A stretch of 55,269 nt of DNA, from the NCBI GenBank assembly GCA_035513135.1, contig DATKCQ010000004.1, positions 1-55,269 on the forward strand. Direction: 5' to 3'. Below the pieces are notes generated by a model. That model saw only the letters and a list, made by a program, of their open reading frames with translations. It was not told the DNA's origin and did not search any database. The position numbers and the translations under genes were made by a program. This document shows, one piece after another, positions 1-11,135 of the stretch. Source of the stretch: Thermohalobaculum sp035513135 (GTDB lineage: Bacteria; Pseudomonadota; Alphaproteobacteria; Rhodobacterales; Rhodobacteraceae). Position 1 is the first letter of the stretch. Each line of letters opens with the position of its first letter.

Positions 1-296
1 TGGCAGGCCAGGCCCTCCGGCGTTGTGGGCACGGTCCGGGCCAGCTCGAGCATGGCCTCCGTCTCGGCGTGCTCGGCCGCCACCAGATCGGGATTGGAGT
101 CAAAGGGCTCGTTCTCGGGCTGGTTTTGGTAGAAGCCGAGCTCCGCCTTTCGGGCGGCCTCCCAACGCCGATAGGCGGTCACGGCCGCGTCGTCCTCGGC
201 GCGACGATTGCGAGCAAGAGCACGGACCAGGCCAATTACGGCCTTCCGATCATTCTCCGGCAGGTGGTTCAGATCGTCGATGATCTCAATAACCAT
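1..296 (-). CDS. Small hypothetical protein, truncated by window edge
   Basis: Reading leftward from an ATG at 294-296 gives an open frame of 98 codons that runs off the window, starting MVIEIIDDLNHL and rich in Glu, Ala and Arg. It is hydrophilic with no membrane segment, and its visible end contains a TPEGLA motif. I do not recognise a function; small acidic/basic proteins with a TP-x-x-GLA tail are, from memory, common among mobile-element-associated hypotheticals in alphaproteobacteria, but that is only a resemblance. It is divergent from the HTH gene that starts 88 bases away, an arrangement typical of element regulators. Codon use is less GC-biased than in the housekeeping genes to the right. 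Confidence 0.5.
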   Translation of the reverse strand, partial: MVIEIIDDLNHLPENDRKAVIGLVRALARNRRAEDDAAVTAYRRWEAARKAELGFYQNQPENEPFDSNPDLVAAEHAETEAMLELARTVPTTPEGLAC

Positions 297-383
297 GCTC
301 GCCTCCTAGCTTGATTTTCAGAACGCGGTTACGATACGGACGGGGCATGCTACACGCAACGGAAATCGTAACCGGGTTAAGAA

Positions 384-596
384 ATGAACGGAATTCAATC
401 AAAGATGGCGCGGGCGGCCCTGGGGTTGGGAGTCCGCGATCTGGCGAGGCTTGCCGGCGTCTCGCCGGACACCGTGGCAAGGCTCGAGCGCGGCGAGGAA
501 TTGAAGGAGCGCACCCTCGAGGCGATCCGCCAGGCGCTCGAGGCTGCGGGGGTGGAGTTCACGAATGGGGATCGGCCAGGGGTGCGGATGCGATAA
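384..596 (+). CDS. Small XRE/Cro-type HTH regulator
   Basis: The product is a 70-residue protein that is almost entirely one helix-turn-helix domain: residues 6-60 fit the lambda-Cro/XRE pattern, with a recognition segment around LARLAGVSPDTVARLERG followed by an EAIRQALEAAGVEF helix. Such proteins bind short operators as dimers and commonly repress divergent genes. It is divergent from the partial small gene on its left, and an inverted repeat begins inside its own stop region. No strong Shine-Dalgarno is visible before the ATG, so the start is the first available one. The role is unknown; a regulator of an integrated element next to tRNA-Val is the likeliest reading. Confidence 0.75.
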   Translation: MNGIQSKMARAALGLGVRDLARLAGVSPDTVARLERGEELKERTLEAIRQALEAAGVEFTNGDRPGVRMR

Positions 597-656
597 GTGC
601 CGACACTTAGGCGGCACTTACGAATCGAAGTCACCCCTCTGCATTTCCTCTAAGTG
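594..656. repeat. Cluster of four TAAGTG/CACTTA hexamers with an 8-bp inverted repeat
   Basis: The hexamer TAAGTG occurs at 594-599 and 651-656, and its complement CACTTA at 604-609 and 615-620. Two of the copies form a perfect inverted repeat, AAGTGCCG at 595-602 and CGGCACTT at 612-619, with a 9-base loop. The cluster fills the gap between the HTH stop codon and the 3' end of tRNA-Val. It could be an operator of the HTH protein, arm sites of a tyrosine recombinase, or a weak terminator; it lacks a T-run, so the last is least likely. Confidence 0.5.
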
Positions 657-666
657 CTTGATTTTG

Positions 667-742
667 TGGTGGGCGGTGAGAGACTCGAACTCCCGGCATC
701 CTCGGTGTAAACGAGGCGCTCTACCAACTGAGCTAACCGCCC
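667..742 (-). tRNA. tRNA-Val (anticodon TAC)
   Basis: The reverse strand folds as a canonical tRNA: a 7-bp acceptor stem starting GGGCGGT, a D arm with AGCTCAGTTGGTAGAGC, an anticodon stem CCTCG/CGAGG with loop TTTACAC (anticodon TAC), and a T arm with GTTCGAGTC. The discriminator is A at 670 and CCA is encoded at 669-667. Its 3' end faces the possible integrated element at 1-660, the usual geometry for integration at a tRNA. Confidence 0.96.
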
Positions 743-822
743 CCGGCCACGCTTGTCGCGTCGCGACAGCGGGCTTTATCCGCATCCCGCGGGCCACGGT
801 CAACAGCGCCGGTGCGCCCACG

Positions 823-855
823 AAAAAGCCCGGCGCGGGGAAACCCGCGCCGGGC
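823..855 (-). terminator. Rho-independent terminator of lon
   Basis: A perfect 12-bp GC stem (GCCCGGCGCGGG at 828-839 pairing with 844-855) closes a 4-base loop and, on the lon strand, is followed by five T residues (complement of 823-827). It lies 21 bases beyond the lon stop, on the correct side. Confidence 0.92.
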
Positions 856-876
856 GAAGGCGCCATGCCGGCCGGC

Positions 877-3279
<2,403 letters not shown>

Positions 3280-3347
3280 TTGCACTGCCTCTGGCATGGG
3301 GGAGACGGGCGGCCCCGGCCCCCGTTCTTGTCATGGAGTTACGCCGA

Positions 3348-3376
3348 AGATGGCCCGCCAATGGCTCATTTTCAAG
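3348..3376 (-). promoter_or_regulatory. Putative RpoH (sigma32) promoter of lon
   Basis: On the lon strand, CTTGAAA (3376-3370) and GGCCATCT (3355-3348) are separated by 14 bases. The sigma32 consensus is CTTGAAA, a 13-15 base spacer, then CCCCATNT, so the -35 is perfect and the -10 keeps CCAT-x-T. Transcription would start near 3340, about 60 bases before the lon ATG. An rpoH gene lies in the same window at 17064. Confidence 0.72.
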
Positions 3377-3478
3377 GCAAAGCGGGCCGGCGGGGCGTGA
3401 TGCGCCCGGGGAGCGCACACCCGCCGGGCCGCGCCTCTCAACGCGATGGCTGGCGTCACGTCACGTCAGGCGGGACGG

Positions 3479-4744
<1,266 letters not shown>

Positions 4745-4823
4745 TCCAGTCCCCGCTCGGGCCGTCTCCATCGAAGGCGCATGTCACACTGCCAGCATCA
4801 CCATAACCAACGAATCTGGCAAC

Positions 4824-4852
4824 ATTGTATCTCCCTTGGCAACCCCTGTCAC
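4824..4852 (-). promoter_or_regulatory. Putative sigma70 promoter of clpX
   Basis: On the clpX strand a GTGACA -35 (4852-4847) and a TACAAT -10 (4829-4824) are spaced by exactly 17 bases; these match the TTGACA/TATAAT consensus at 5 of 6 positions each. Transcription would start near 4817, leaving a leader of about 73 bases before the clpX ATG. Confidence 0.65.
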
Positions 4853-4921
4853 CCGAGGGGGGCAGGGATTGGGGCAGGTGTTGCCCCAGCCGGTATCCCG
4901 GCCGGTGTCCAACCCGGCATC

Positions 4922-5557
4922 TCAGTCGGCCGCACCCTCCTCCGGGGCGGCGCGCTTCTCGACGATGGTGTCGATGATGCCCCAGTCCCTGGCCTGTTCC
5001 GCGGTCATGAAGAAGTCGCGCTCGAGCGCCGCCTCGACCGCGTCGAGGCTCTGGCCGGTGTGCTTCACGTAGATCTCGTTCAGCCGCCGCTTCAGCGCCA
5101 GCACCTCGCGGGCATGGATTTCGATGTCCGAGGCCTGGCCCTGAAAGCCGCCCGAGGGCTGGTGCACCATGATCCGGCTGTTCGGCAGCGAGAAGCGCAT
5201 CGCCTTCTCCCCGGCGGCGAGCAGCAGCGACCCCATCGAGGCCGCCTGGCCGAAGCACACCGTCGAGACCGGGCAGCGGATGTACTGCATGGTGTCGTAG
5301 ATTGACAGCCCCGAGCTGACCACCCCGCCCGGGCTGTTGATGTACATGGAGATCTCCTTCTTCGGATTCTCCGACTCTAGGAACAGGAGCTGGGCGACGA
5401 TCGAGGTCGCGGTCTCGTCCTGCACCGGGCCGGCGACGAAGATGATCCGCTCCTTCAGCATCCGCGAGAAGATGTCGTAGCGCAGCGAGCCGCGCGCGGT
5501 GATCTCCTCGACGGTGGGGATGATATAGCTGGTGGCGCTGCCCACGGGGTCGTTCAT
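4922..5557 (-). CDS. clpP: ATP-dependent Clp protease proteolytic subunit ClpP
   Basis: ClpP forms the 14-mer serine protease chamber that works with ClpX. The 211-residue product carries the catalytic triad: Ser107 in GQAASMGS, His132 in MVHQPSGG and Asp181 in ALERDFFM. The start MNDPVGS is chosen because AGGA lies about 11 bases upstream and the extension to an upstream ATG is unrelated Arg-rich sequence. It lies downstream of tig and upstream of clpX, the standard alphaproteobacterial order. Length is typical of the family. Confidence 0.98.
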   Translation of the reverse strand: MNDPVGSATSYIIPTVEEITARGSLRYDIFSRMLKERIIFVAGPVQDETATSIVAQLLFLESENPKKEISMYINSPGGVVSSGLSIYDTMQYIRCPVSTVCFGQAASMGSLLLAAGEKAMRFSLPNSRIMVHQPSGGFQGQASDIEIHAREVLALKRRLNEIYVKHTGQSLDAVEAALERDFFMTAEQARDWGIIDTIVEKRAAPEEGAAD

Positions 5558-5690
5558 CGCGCAATCCTGCCTCTCTGGTGCCGGCCGCCGGCGGAGCCGG
5601 GCCGTTTTGCCGGGCGGTTGTGAACGAGGTTTAGTCAGCCGCGGCGCCAGCGGCAAGGGCACCCGGCGGATTGCCCGCAAGCGCTCGCTG

Positions 5691-5719
5691 AAAATTGTCC
5701 GGTGCCGTCGTTCGGCGCC
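5691..5719 (-). terminator. Possible terminator after tig
   Basis: A 7-bp stem (5701-5707 with 5713-5719, one wobble or mismatch) with a 5-base loop directly follows the tig stop. On the tig strand it is followed within six bases by TTTT. The stem is short and the T-run is offset, so this may only attenuate transcription into clpP. Confidence 0.4.
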
Positions 5720-5720
5720 G

Positions 5721-7052
5721 TCATTCCTGGTCGAGCGCCTCGAGCTCCTTCTCCAGCTCGTCCTTGCTCACCGGGACCTCCGAGACCTGCGCCTGCGCGA
5801 GGATCAGGTCGACCACCTTGTCCTCGAAGATCGGCGCGCGGATCTGCTCGAGCGCCTCGCGGTTCTGGCGCACGAACTCGAAGAAGCGGCGCTCCTGGCC
5901 CGGGTAGTTGCGGGCCTGCGCCATGATCGCCTGGCCCATCTCCTGGTCGGTGATCTCGACGCCCTGCTTCTGGCCGATCTCGGCGAGCAGCAGGCCGAGC
6001 TTCACGCGTCGCTCGGCCAGCTTCACGTACTCCTCGGTCGGCTCGATCTCCGGGTGGTCGTGGCCCTCGTGGTCGGGGTTGTCCTCGTGCCAGAGCTGGT
6101 GGGCGATGGCCTTCGCCTCGGCCTGGACCAGCGAGGGCGGCAGCTCGAAGCTCACCACCTCGTCGAGCGCGTCGAGCAGCCGGCGCTTGAGCAGCGAGCG
6201 CGTAGAGTCGTTGTACTCGGCGGCGATGCGCTCGCGGATCTGGGCGCGCAGATCGTCGAGGTTCTCGGCGCCATAGCGGGTGGCGAGATCCTCGTTGACC
6301 TCGGCGCTGTGCGGCGCGCGGACCTCCTTCACGGTGACGTCGAACACGGCCTCCTTGCCGGCGAGATGCTGGGCGCCGTATTCCTGAGGGAACTGCACAG
6401 TGACCTGGCGCGCCTCGCCTGGCTTCGCGCCGAGAAGTTGCTCCTCGAAGCCCGGGATGAACGACTTCGAGCCGAGCACCAGCGGGTAGTCCTCCGCCGT
6501 GCCGCCCTCGAACGGCTCGCCGTCGATCTTGCCGGTGAAGTCGAGCACCACCTGGTCGTGGTCCTGCGCCTCGGCCCCCTCGTCGCGCGGCTCATAGACG
6601 GTCGAGCTCTCGGCGAGGCGGGTGAGCGCCTCCTCCACCGCCGCGTCGTCGACGGTGACGATCTTGCGCTCGAGCCTGATCGCCGCGAAATCCACCTCGG
6701 GCACCTCGGGCAGGCACTCGTAGGCGAACTCGATCCTGAGGTCGGAGCCCTCGTCGAACTCCTCGTTGACGATCTTGATCTCGGGCTGCTGGGCCGGGCG
6801 GTGGCCGCTCTCCTTGATGTGCTCGGTCACGGTCTCCTCGACCGTCTCCTGCACCACCTCGCCGAGCAGCGATTTGCCGAACATCTTCTTGAGCAGCGGC
6901 AACGGCGCCTTGCCCTTGCGGAAACCCTTCATCTGGAAGTCGGCGCGCACGGTCTTGAGCTTCTCGGTGGTCTTGGCCTCCAGCGTGTCGGCCGGCACCA
7001 CCACCTGGTATTCGCGCCTGAGCCCTTCCGCCTTGGTTTCCGTTACTTGCAT
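5721..7052 (-). CDS. tig: Trigger factor, ribosome-bound chaperone
   Basis: Trigger factor docks near the ribosomal exit tunnel and folds nascent chains. The 443-residue product starts MQVTETKAEG and has the ribosome-binding signature GFRKGKAPLPLLKKMFG near residues 42-58, a central FKBP-type prolyl isomerase domain (VVLDFTGKIDGEPFEGGTAEDYPLV region, split here) and a helical C-terminal chaperone domain ending in an acidic tail. The open frame extends upstream into tRNA-Leu, which is clearly not coding, so the internal ATG at 7052 is the start. It is the first protein gene of the tig-clpP-clpX-lon group. Confidence 0.97.
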   Translation of the reverse strand: MQVTETKAEGLRREYQVVVPADTLEAKTTEKLKTVRADFQMKGFRKGKAPLPLLKKMFGKSLLGEVVQETVEETVTEHIKESGHRPAQQPEIKIVNEEFDEGSDLRIEFAYECLPEVPEVDFAAIRLERKIVTVDDAAVEEALTRLAESSTVYEPRDEGAEAQDHDQVVLDFTGKIDGEPFEGGTAEDYPLVLGSKSFIPGFEEQLLGAKPGEARQVTVQFPQEYGAQHLAGKEAVFDVTVKEVRAPHSAEVNEDLATRYGAENLDDLRAQIRERIAAEYNDSTRSLLKRRLLDALDEVVSFELPPSLVQAEAKAIAHQLWHEDNPDHEGHDHPEIEPTEEYVKLAERRVKLGLLLAEIGQKQGVEITDQEMGQAIMAQARNYPGQERRFFEFVRQNREALEQIRAPIFEDKVVDLILAQAQVSEVPVSKDELEKELEALDQE

Positions 7053-7128
7053 CGGATTGCCTGTCCTTCGCGTATCCCGCCGGCCGCGTCGGCCGCCGCC
7101 CCGTGTGCTGTCCCGTGTGCCGTCCCCG

Positions 7129-7213
7129 TGGTGCGGGCGGAGGGACTTGAACCCCCACGCCTTTCGGCACGAGAACCTAAATCTCGCGTGTCTACCGGTT
7201 CCACCACGCCCGC
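7129..7213 (-). tRNA. tRNA-Leu (anticodon TAG)
   Basis: The reverse strand gives an 85-nt type II tRNA: acceptor GCGGGCG pairing with CGCCCGC, D arm GTGGAACCGGTAGACAC, anticodon stem CGAGA/TCTCG with loop TTTAGGT (anticodon TAG), a long variable arm typical of Leu, T loop GTTCAAGTC, discriminator A and an encoded CCA (7131-7129). It lies 76 bases upstream of tig on the same strand. Confidence 0.96.
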
Positions 7214-7373
7214 TCACCGCACCCGCAAGCCGCGCCCAAGCCGCACCACCGGGTGCAAAATCGAGGCCCCTATAGCAAGGCGATTCGGCCGACGATAGAG
7301 GTAAAGCGCAACTTTGTCGCAGATTTGGGGCGGTGTGCGGGTGCGGCTGCGGGGTTCTCCGATACCCCAGTGT

Positions 7374-9050
7374 TCAAAGCCCGAGGTCGCGCAAGACGGC
7401 GGGCAGCGTCTCCGGCAGGTCCTCGGCGATCAGGCCGGGGCCGAACCTGCGGGCCGCCTCCACATGCAGCCAGGCGGCGGTCTCGGCGGCGGCCATCGGA
7501 GCGAATCCGCGTGCGAGCAGCCCGGCGATCATGCCCGCGAGCACGTCGCCCGCCCCGGCGGTGGCGAGCCACGGCGCGGCGCGCTGGTAATGCGCCGAGT
7601 TGATCGCCGCCCGGCCCTGCGCGTCGGCGATCACCGTGTCCGGCCCCTTGAGCAGCACCGCGCAACCGGCGCGCGCCGCCGCCGCGCGGGCGGCGTCGAC
7701 CTTGGAGCAGGCGGGGCCCTTGGTGGCGGGGGCCGAGAGCTTCGCGGCGATCTCGGGGAAGAGGCGGGCGAACTCGCCCATGTGCGGGGTGAGGACGCAA
7801 CGCTCGTGCAGCAGCGCGAAGAGCGCCGCCGGGTCGTCGGCGAAGCTGGTCAGCGCGTCGGCATCGAGGACGGTGCCGCGCCTGGCCGCGAGCGCGGCGG
7901 TGACGAGGCCGCGCGTGCGCTCGCCAACCCCGAGGCCGGGGCCGAGGCCGATGGCGTTCAGGCGCTCGTCCCGGAGCGTCTCGGCCAGCGCCTCGGCATC
8001 CGCCACCGGGCGGAGCATGATGGCGTTGAGCTGGGCGGCGTTCTCCGGCACCGCCTCGGGCGGGGCGCCGACGGTGACGAGCCCCGCGCCGACACGCAGC
8101 GCCCCGCGCGCGGCGAGGCGGGCGGCGCCGCCCTTTCCCGGACCGCCGGCGAGGATCAGGGCGTGGCCGTGGTGGTACTTGTGGTCGCTGGACTGCTTCC
8201 TCAGCAGCAGAGCCGTCACGAACTCCGAATACGTGACCTCGGCCGCCGGGTATGCTGCCCAGGCCGTCACATAGGACCCCAAGCCGGCCTGCTCCTCGGG
8301 ATGGAAGCCATCCAAACCGATGTCGCGGACGACAAGCCTGCCGCACCAGACGTCGGCACGGTCCAGAAAATGCCCTACCTTCGGCCGGTGAAATGTCACG
8401 GTGAGGTCGGCTGTGATGACGGGATGCGGCGTCTGAAGGTCGTCCGAAGGTCGGTAGAGGCGGCCGCTATCGGTGCACATCCCGCTCGGTGCGTCGATCG
8501 CTACCCAATGCGCGGGAATGCTGCCGTGGAGGTACTCGCTCATGCCGAACAGTGGCGAGAGGGCGTCCGCCGGCCGAGACAGGCCGGTCCCGAAAATTGC
8601 GTCGACGATGAGGGCGGGCGCGGAAGGGTTATCGGATTCGTCGGAAAGCATGGAGCCGGCGCGGAGCGCCCGGCTCAGCGCCTTCAGGCCGCGGCGCTTG
8701 ATCTCGGGAAAGCCCAGTGGCGTGACGGAACCACCATCCGCCCAACATTCGTAGTTCGCTCGCGCGTCTGGCGGAAGCCGGCCAGGATCGCCGTAGAGGA
8801 ACACCTCGACCTCCCAGCCGCGCTGGCGCAGCAGCCGCGCCACCACGAAGCCGTCGCCGCCGTTGTTGCCGGGGCCGCAGAGCACCACCGCGCGGTGCGG
8901 CGCGCAGGCCAGCTCCGGGCGCCGCTCCAGGATCGCCGCGACCACGCCGCGGCCGGCGCGCTCCATCAGCTCGAGGCCGGTGACGGCGCCCGAGGCGATG
9001 GCGGCCTCCTCGATGGCGCGCATCTGGGCGGCGGTGAGCAGCTCGGTCAT
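7374..9050 (-). CDS. nnr: Bifunctional NAD(P)H-hydrate epimerase / ADP-dependent dehydratase
   Basis: This enzyme repairs hydrated NADH and NADPH: the N-terminal domain epimerises R- and S-NAD(P)HX and the C-terminal domain dehydrates the S form using ADP. The 558-residue product shows both parts. The YjeF_N domain (about 1-220) has VVLCGPGNNGGDG and VDAIFGTGLSR. The ribokinase-like domain (about 240-558) has ALILAGGPGKGGAARLAARGALRVGAG in two segments, LTPHMGEFARLF and the anion-hole motif GAGDVLAGMIAG. The start MTELLTAAQM aligns with the family's N-terminus; the upstream extension does not. It is divergent from glnB. Confidence 0.95.
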   Translation of the reverse strand: MTELLTAAQMRAIEEAAIASGAVTGLELMERAGRGVVAAILERRPELACAPHRAVVLCGPGNNGGDGFVVARLLRQRGWEVEVFLYGDPGRLPPDARANYECWADGGSVTPLGFPEIKRRGLKALSRALRAGSMLSDESDNPSAPALIVDAIFGTGLSRPADALSPLFGMSEYLHGSIPAHWVAIDAPSGMCTDSGRLYRPSDDLQTPHPVITADLTVTFHRPKVGHFLDRADVWCGRLVVRDIGLDGFHPEEQAGLGSYVTAWAAYPAAEVTYSEFVTALLLRKQSSDHKYHHGHALILAGGPGKGGAARLAARGALRVGAGLVTVGAPPEAVPENAAQLNAIMLRPVADAEALAETLRDERLNAIGLGPGLGVGERTRGLVTAALAARRGTVLDADALTSFADDPAALFALLHERCVLTPHMGEFARLFPEIAAKLSAPATKGPACSKVDAARAAAARAGCAVLLKGPDTVIADAQGRAAINSAHYQRAAPWLATAGAGDVLAGMIAGLLARGFAPMAAAETAAWLHVEAARRFGPGLIAEDLPETLPAVLRDLGL

Positions 9051-9083
9051 GGTCGCCCGGTCCCCTGACTTGCCCAATAAAGC

Positions 9084-9105
9084 ATCATTTTGCACACAAA
9101 ATCAT
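9084..9105. promoter_or_regulatory. Imperfect palindrome upstream of glnB
   Basis: ATCATTTTG (9084-9092) and CAAAATCAT (9097-9105) form an inverted repeat with one mismatch around a 4-base centre. It is AT-rich within a GC-rich region and lies about 65 bases upstream of the sigma54 promoter of glnB, a plausible activator position. It does not match the NtrC consensus, so the binding protein is not known. Confidence 0.4.
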
Positions 9106-9170
9106 CACTCCGCCCGCCGCGTTTCCGCGCATCCGCCGTCAGACCCGCGCTCCCCGCCCATACCGAGGTT

Positions 9171-9186
9171 TGGCACGGTCCGTGCA
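9171..9186 (+). promoter_or_regulatory. Sigma54 (RpoN) promoter of glnBA
   Basis: TGGCACG, four bases, then GTGCA matches the sigma54 consensus TGGCACG-N4-TTGCA at all but one base, with the invariant GG and GC exactly ten bases apart. Transcription would begin near 9197, about 60 bases upstream of the glnB start. Nitrogen-limited sigma54/NtrC control of glnBA is well established in alphaproteobacteria. Confidence 0.85.
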
Positions 9187-9259
9187 TCTTCCCTTGCAGT
9201 CCATCTCGCGTGGCGGGCGCCCGCCCGGCCACGCCGCCAACTACGTAAGGGAGAGCGCG

Positions 9260-9598
9260 GTGAAAAAGGTCGAAGCCATCATCAAGCCCTTCAAGCTCGA
9301 CGAGGTCAAGGAGGCGCTGCAGGAGATCGGCATCCAGGGCCTCTCCGTGCTCGAGGCCAAGGGCTTCGGGCGCCAGAAGGGCCATACCGAGCTCTACAGG
9401 GGCGCCGAGTACGTCGTCGACTTCCTGCCCAAGGTGAAGATCGAGGTGGTGATCGCCGACGACCAGCTCGACGGCGTCGTCGAGGCCATCATCGGCGCCG
9501 CCAAGACCGGCAAGATCGGCGACGGCAAGATCTTCGTCTCGAATGTCGAGCAGGCGATCCGCATCCGCACCGGCGAGGAGGGGGCCGACGCCCTCTGA
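9260..9598 (+). CDS. glnB: Nitrogen regulatory protein P-II
   Basis: P-II is a trimeric signal protein that senses 2-oxoglutarate and ATP/ADP and is uridylylated under nitrogen limitation. The 112-residue product begins at a GTG codon with GGGAGA upstream and reads (M)KKVEAIIKPFKLDEVK. The T-loop uridylylation site Tyr51 is present in RGAEYVVDF, and the B-loop signature TGKIGDGKIFV is intact. An ATG-initiated extension to 9170 would overlap the sigma54 promoter and is rejected. It is followed after 62 bases by glnA, the usual partner. Confidence 0.97.
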   Translation: MKKVEAIIKPFKLDEVKEALQEIGIQGLSVLEAKGFGRQKGHTELYRGAEYVVDFLPKVKIEVVIADDQLDGVVEAIIGAAKTGKIGDGKIFVSNVEQAIRIRTGEEGADAL

Positions 9599-9660
9599 GC
9601 CCTGCCGCCTGCCAGCCACCATAAACGCGTAACCAAGCCTGAGGAACAAAGGGGCCATCC

Positions 9661-11070
9661 ATGAGCAAGGGAGCCGAACTTCTCAAACGGATCAAGGACG
9701 AGGAGATCGCCTATGTCGATCTGCGCTTCACCGATCCGCGCGGCAAGATGCAGCACGTCACGGCGATGTCCGACATCGTCGACGAGGACTGGGCGGAGGA
9801 AGGCTGGATGTTCGACGGTTCGTCGATCGCCGGCTGGAAGTCGATCGACCAGTCGGACATGAAGCTGGTGGTCGATCCCGACACCGCCTTCGTCGACCCG
9901 TTCTACGCCGAGAAGACGCTCGCCGTCTTCTGCACCGTGGTCGAGCCGGACACCGGCGAGTACTACGACCGCGACCCGCGCGCCACGGCTCTCAAGGCCG
10001 AGCAGTACCTGAAGAACTCCGGCGTCGGCGACGCCTCGTTCTGGGGGCCGGAGGCCGAGTTCTTCATGTTCGACGACGTGCGCTACAAGGTCTCGATGAA
10101 CAAGGTCGGCTACGAGCTGGACGCCCAGGACGGCGCCTGGAACACCGACACCGAGTACGAGATGGGCAACATGGGCCACCGCCCGCAGGTCAAGGGCGGC
10201 TACTTCCCGGTGAACCCGGTGGACGCGGCCCAGGACATCCGCTCGGAGATGCTCTCGACCATGAAGCGCATCGGGCTGAAGGTCGACAAGCACCACCACG
10301 AGGTCGGCTCGTGCCAGCACGAGCTGGGGCTGATCTACGGGCCGCTGACGACGCAGGCCGACGCGCTGCAGAACTACAAGTACATCGTGCACAACGTGGC
10401 GCACGCCTACGGCAAGTCGGTCACCTTCATGCCCAAGCCGGTGAAGGGCGACAACGGCACCGGCATGCATGTCAGCCAGTCGATCTGGAAGGACGGCAAG
10501 CCGCTGTTCGCGGGCGACCAGTACTCGGACCTCTCGGAGATGGCGCTGTTCTACATCGGCGGAATCCTCAAGCACGCCAAGGCGCTCAATGCCTTCGCCA
10601 ACCCGGCGACCAACTCCTACAAGCGCCTGATCCCGGGCTTCGAGGCGCCGGTGCTGCTCGCCTACTCGGCGCGCAACCGCTCGGCCTCGATCCGCATCCC
10701 CTGGACCGAGAGCCCCAAGGCCAAGCGCGTCGAGGTGCGCTTCCCCGACCCCGCCGCCAACCCGTATCTGGCGATGGCGGCGATGCTGATGGCCGGGCTC
10801 GACGGCATCCAGAACAAGATCCACCCGGGCGAGCCGGCGGACAAGGACCTCTACGACCTGCCGCCCGAGGAACTGGCCGGCATCCCGACCGTGTGCGGCT
10901 CCTTGCGCGAGGCGCTCGGCGCGCTCGAGGCGGACATGGAGTTCCTGCTGGCGGGCGATGTCTTCACCCGCGGCCAGATCGAGGGCTACATGGACCTCAA
11001 ATGGGAGGAGGTCTATAAATACGAGCACACCCCCCACCCGATCGAGTTCGAGATGTACTACTCCTGCTGA
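9661..11070 (+). CDS. glnA: Type I glutamine synthetase
   Basis: GlnA condenses glutamate and ammonia with ATP to make glutamine and forms a dodecamer. The 469-residue product has FDGSSIAGW near the N-terminus, the metal/ATP motifs EAEFFMFD and KPVKGDNGTGMH, the active-site segment NPATNSYKRLIPG, and the adenylylation site Tyr398 in LYDLPPEE, so it is of the reversibly adenylylated GSI-beta type. It is co-transcribed with glnB from the sigma54 promoter and followed by a strong hairpin. Confidence 0.98.
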   Translation: MSKGAELLKRIKDEEIAYVDLRFTDPRGKMQHVTAMSDIVDEDWAEEGWMFDGSSIAGWKSIDQSDMKLVVDPDTAFVDPFYAEKTLAVFCTVVEPDTGEYYDRDPRATALKAEQYLKNSGVGDASFWGPEAEFFMFDDVRYKVSMNKVGYELDAQDGAWNTDTEYEMGNMGHRPQVKGGYFPVNPVDAAQDIRSEMLSTMKRIGLKVDKHHHEVGSCQHELGLIYGPLTTQADALQNYKYIVHNVAHAYGKSVTFMPKPVKGDNGTGMHVSQSIWKDGKPLFAGDQYSDLSEMALFYIGGILKHAKALNAFANPATNSYKRLIPGFEAPVLLAYSARNRSASIRIPWTESPKAKRVEVRFPDPAANPYLAMAAMLMAGLDGIQNKIHPGEPADKDLYDLPPEELAGIPTVCGSLREALGALEADMEFLLAGDVFTRGQIEGYMDLKWEEVYKYEHTPHPIEFEMYYSC

Positions 11071-11091
11071 GCGGCCGGGTAGCGGACTTGC

Positions 11092-11117
11092 AAGGGCGGG
11101 GCCACGGCTCCGCCCTT
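11092..11117 (+). terminator. Hairpin after glnA
   Basis: AAGGGCGG (11092-11099) pairs perfectly with CCGCCCTT (11110-11117), and inner pairs extend the stem to about 11 bp around a CACG loop. It lies 21 bases beyond the glnA stop. Only a weak T-rich stretch (CTTTG) follows, so termination may be partial. Confidence 0.55.
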
Positions 11118-11135
11118 CGCCTTTGGGAGCAGACG

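Noticed and set aside
5558..5690. Possible heat-shock promoter before clpP (CTTG-N17-like)
   Set aside because: The -10 half fits poorly, so it was not listed as a feature.
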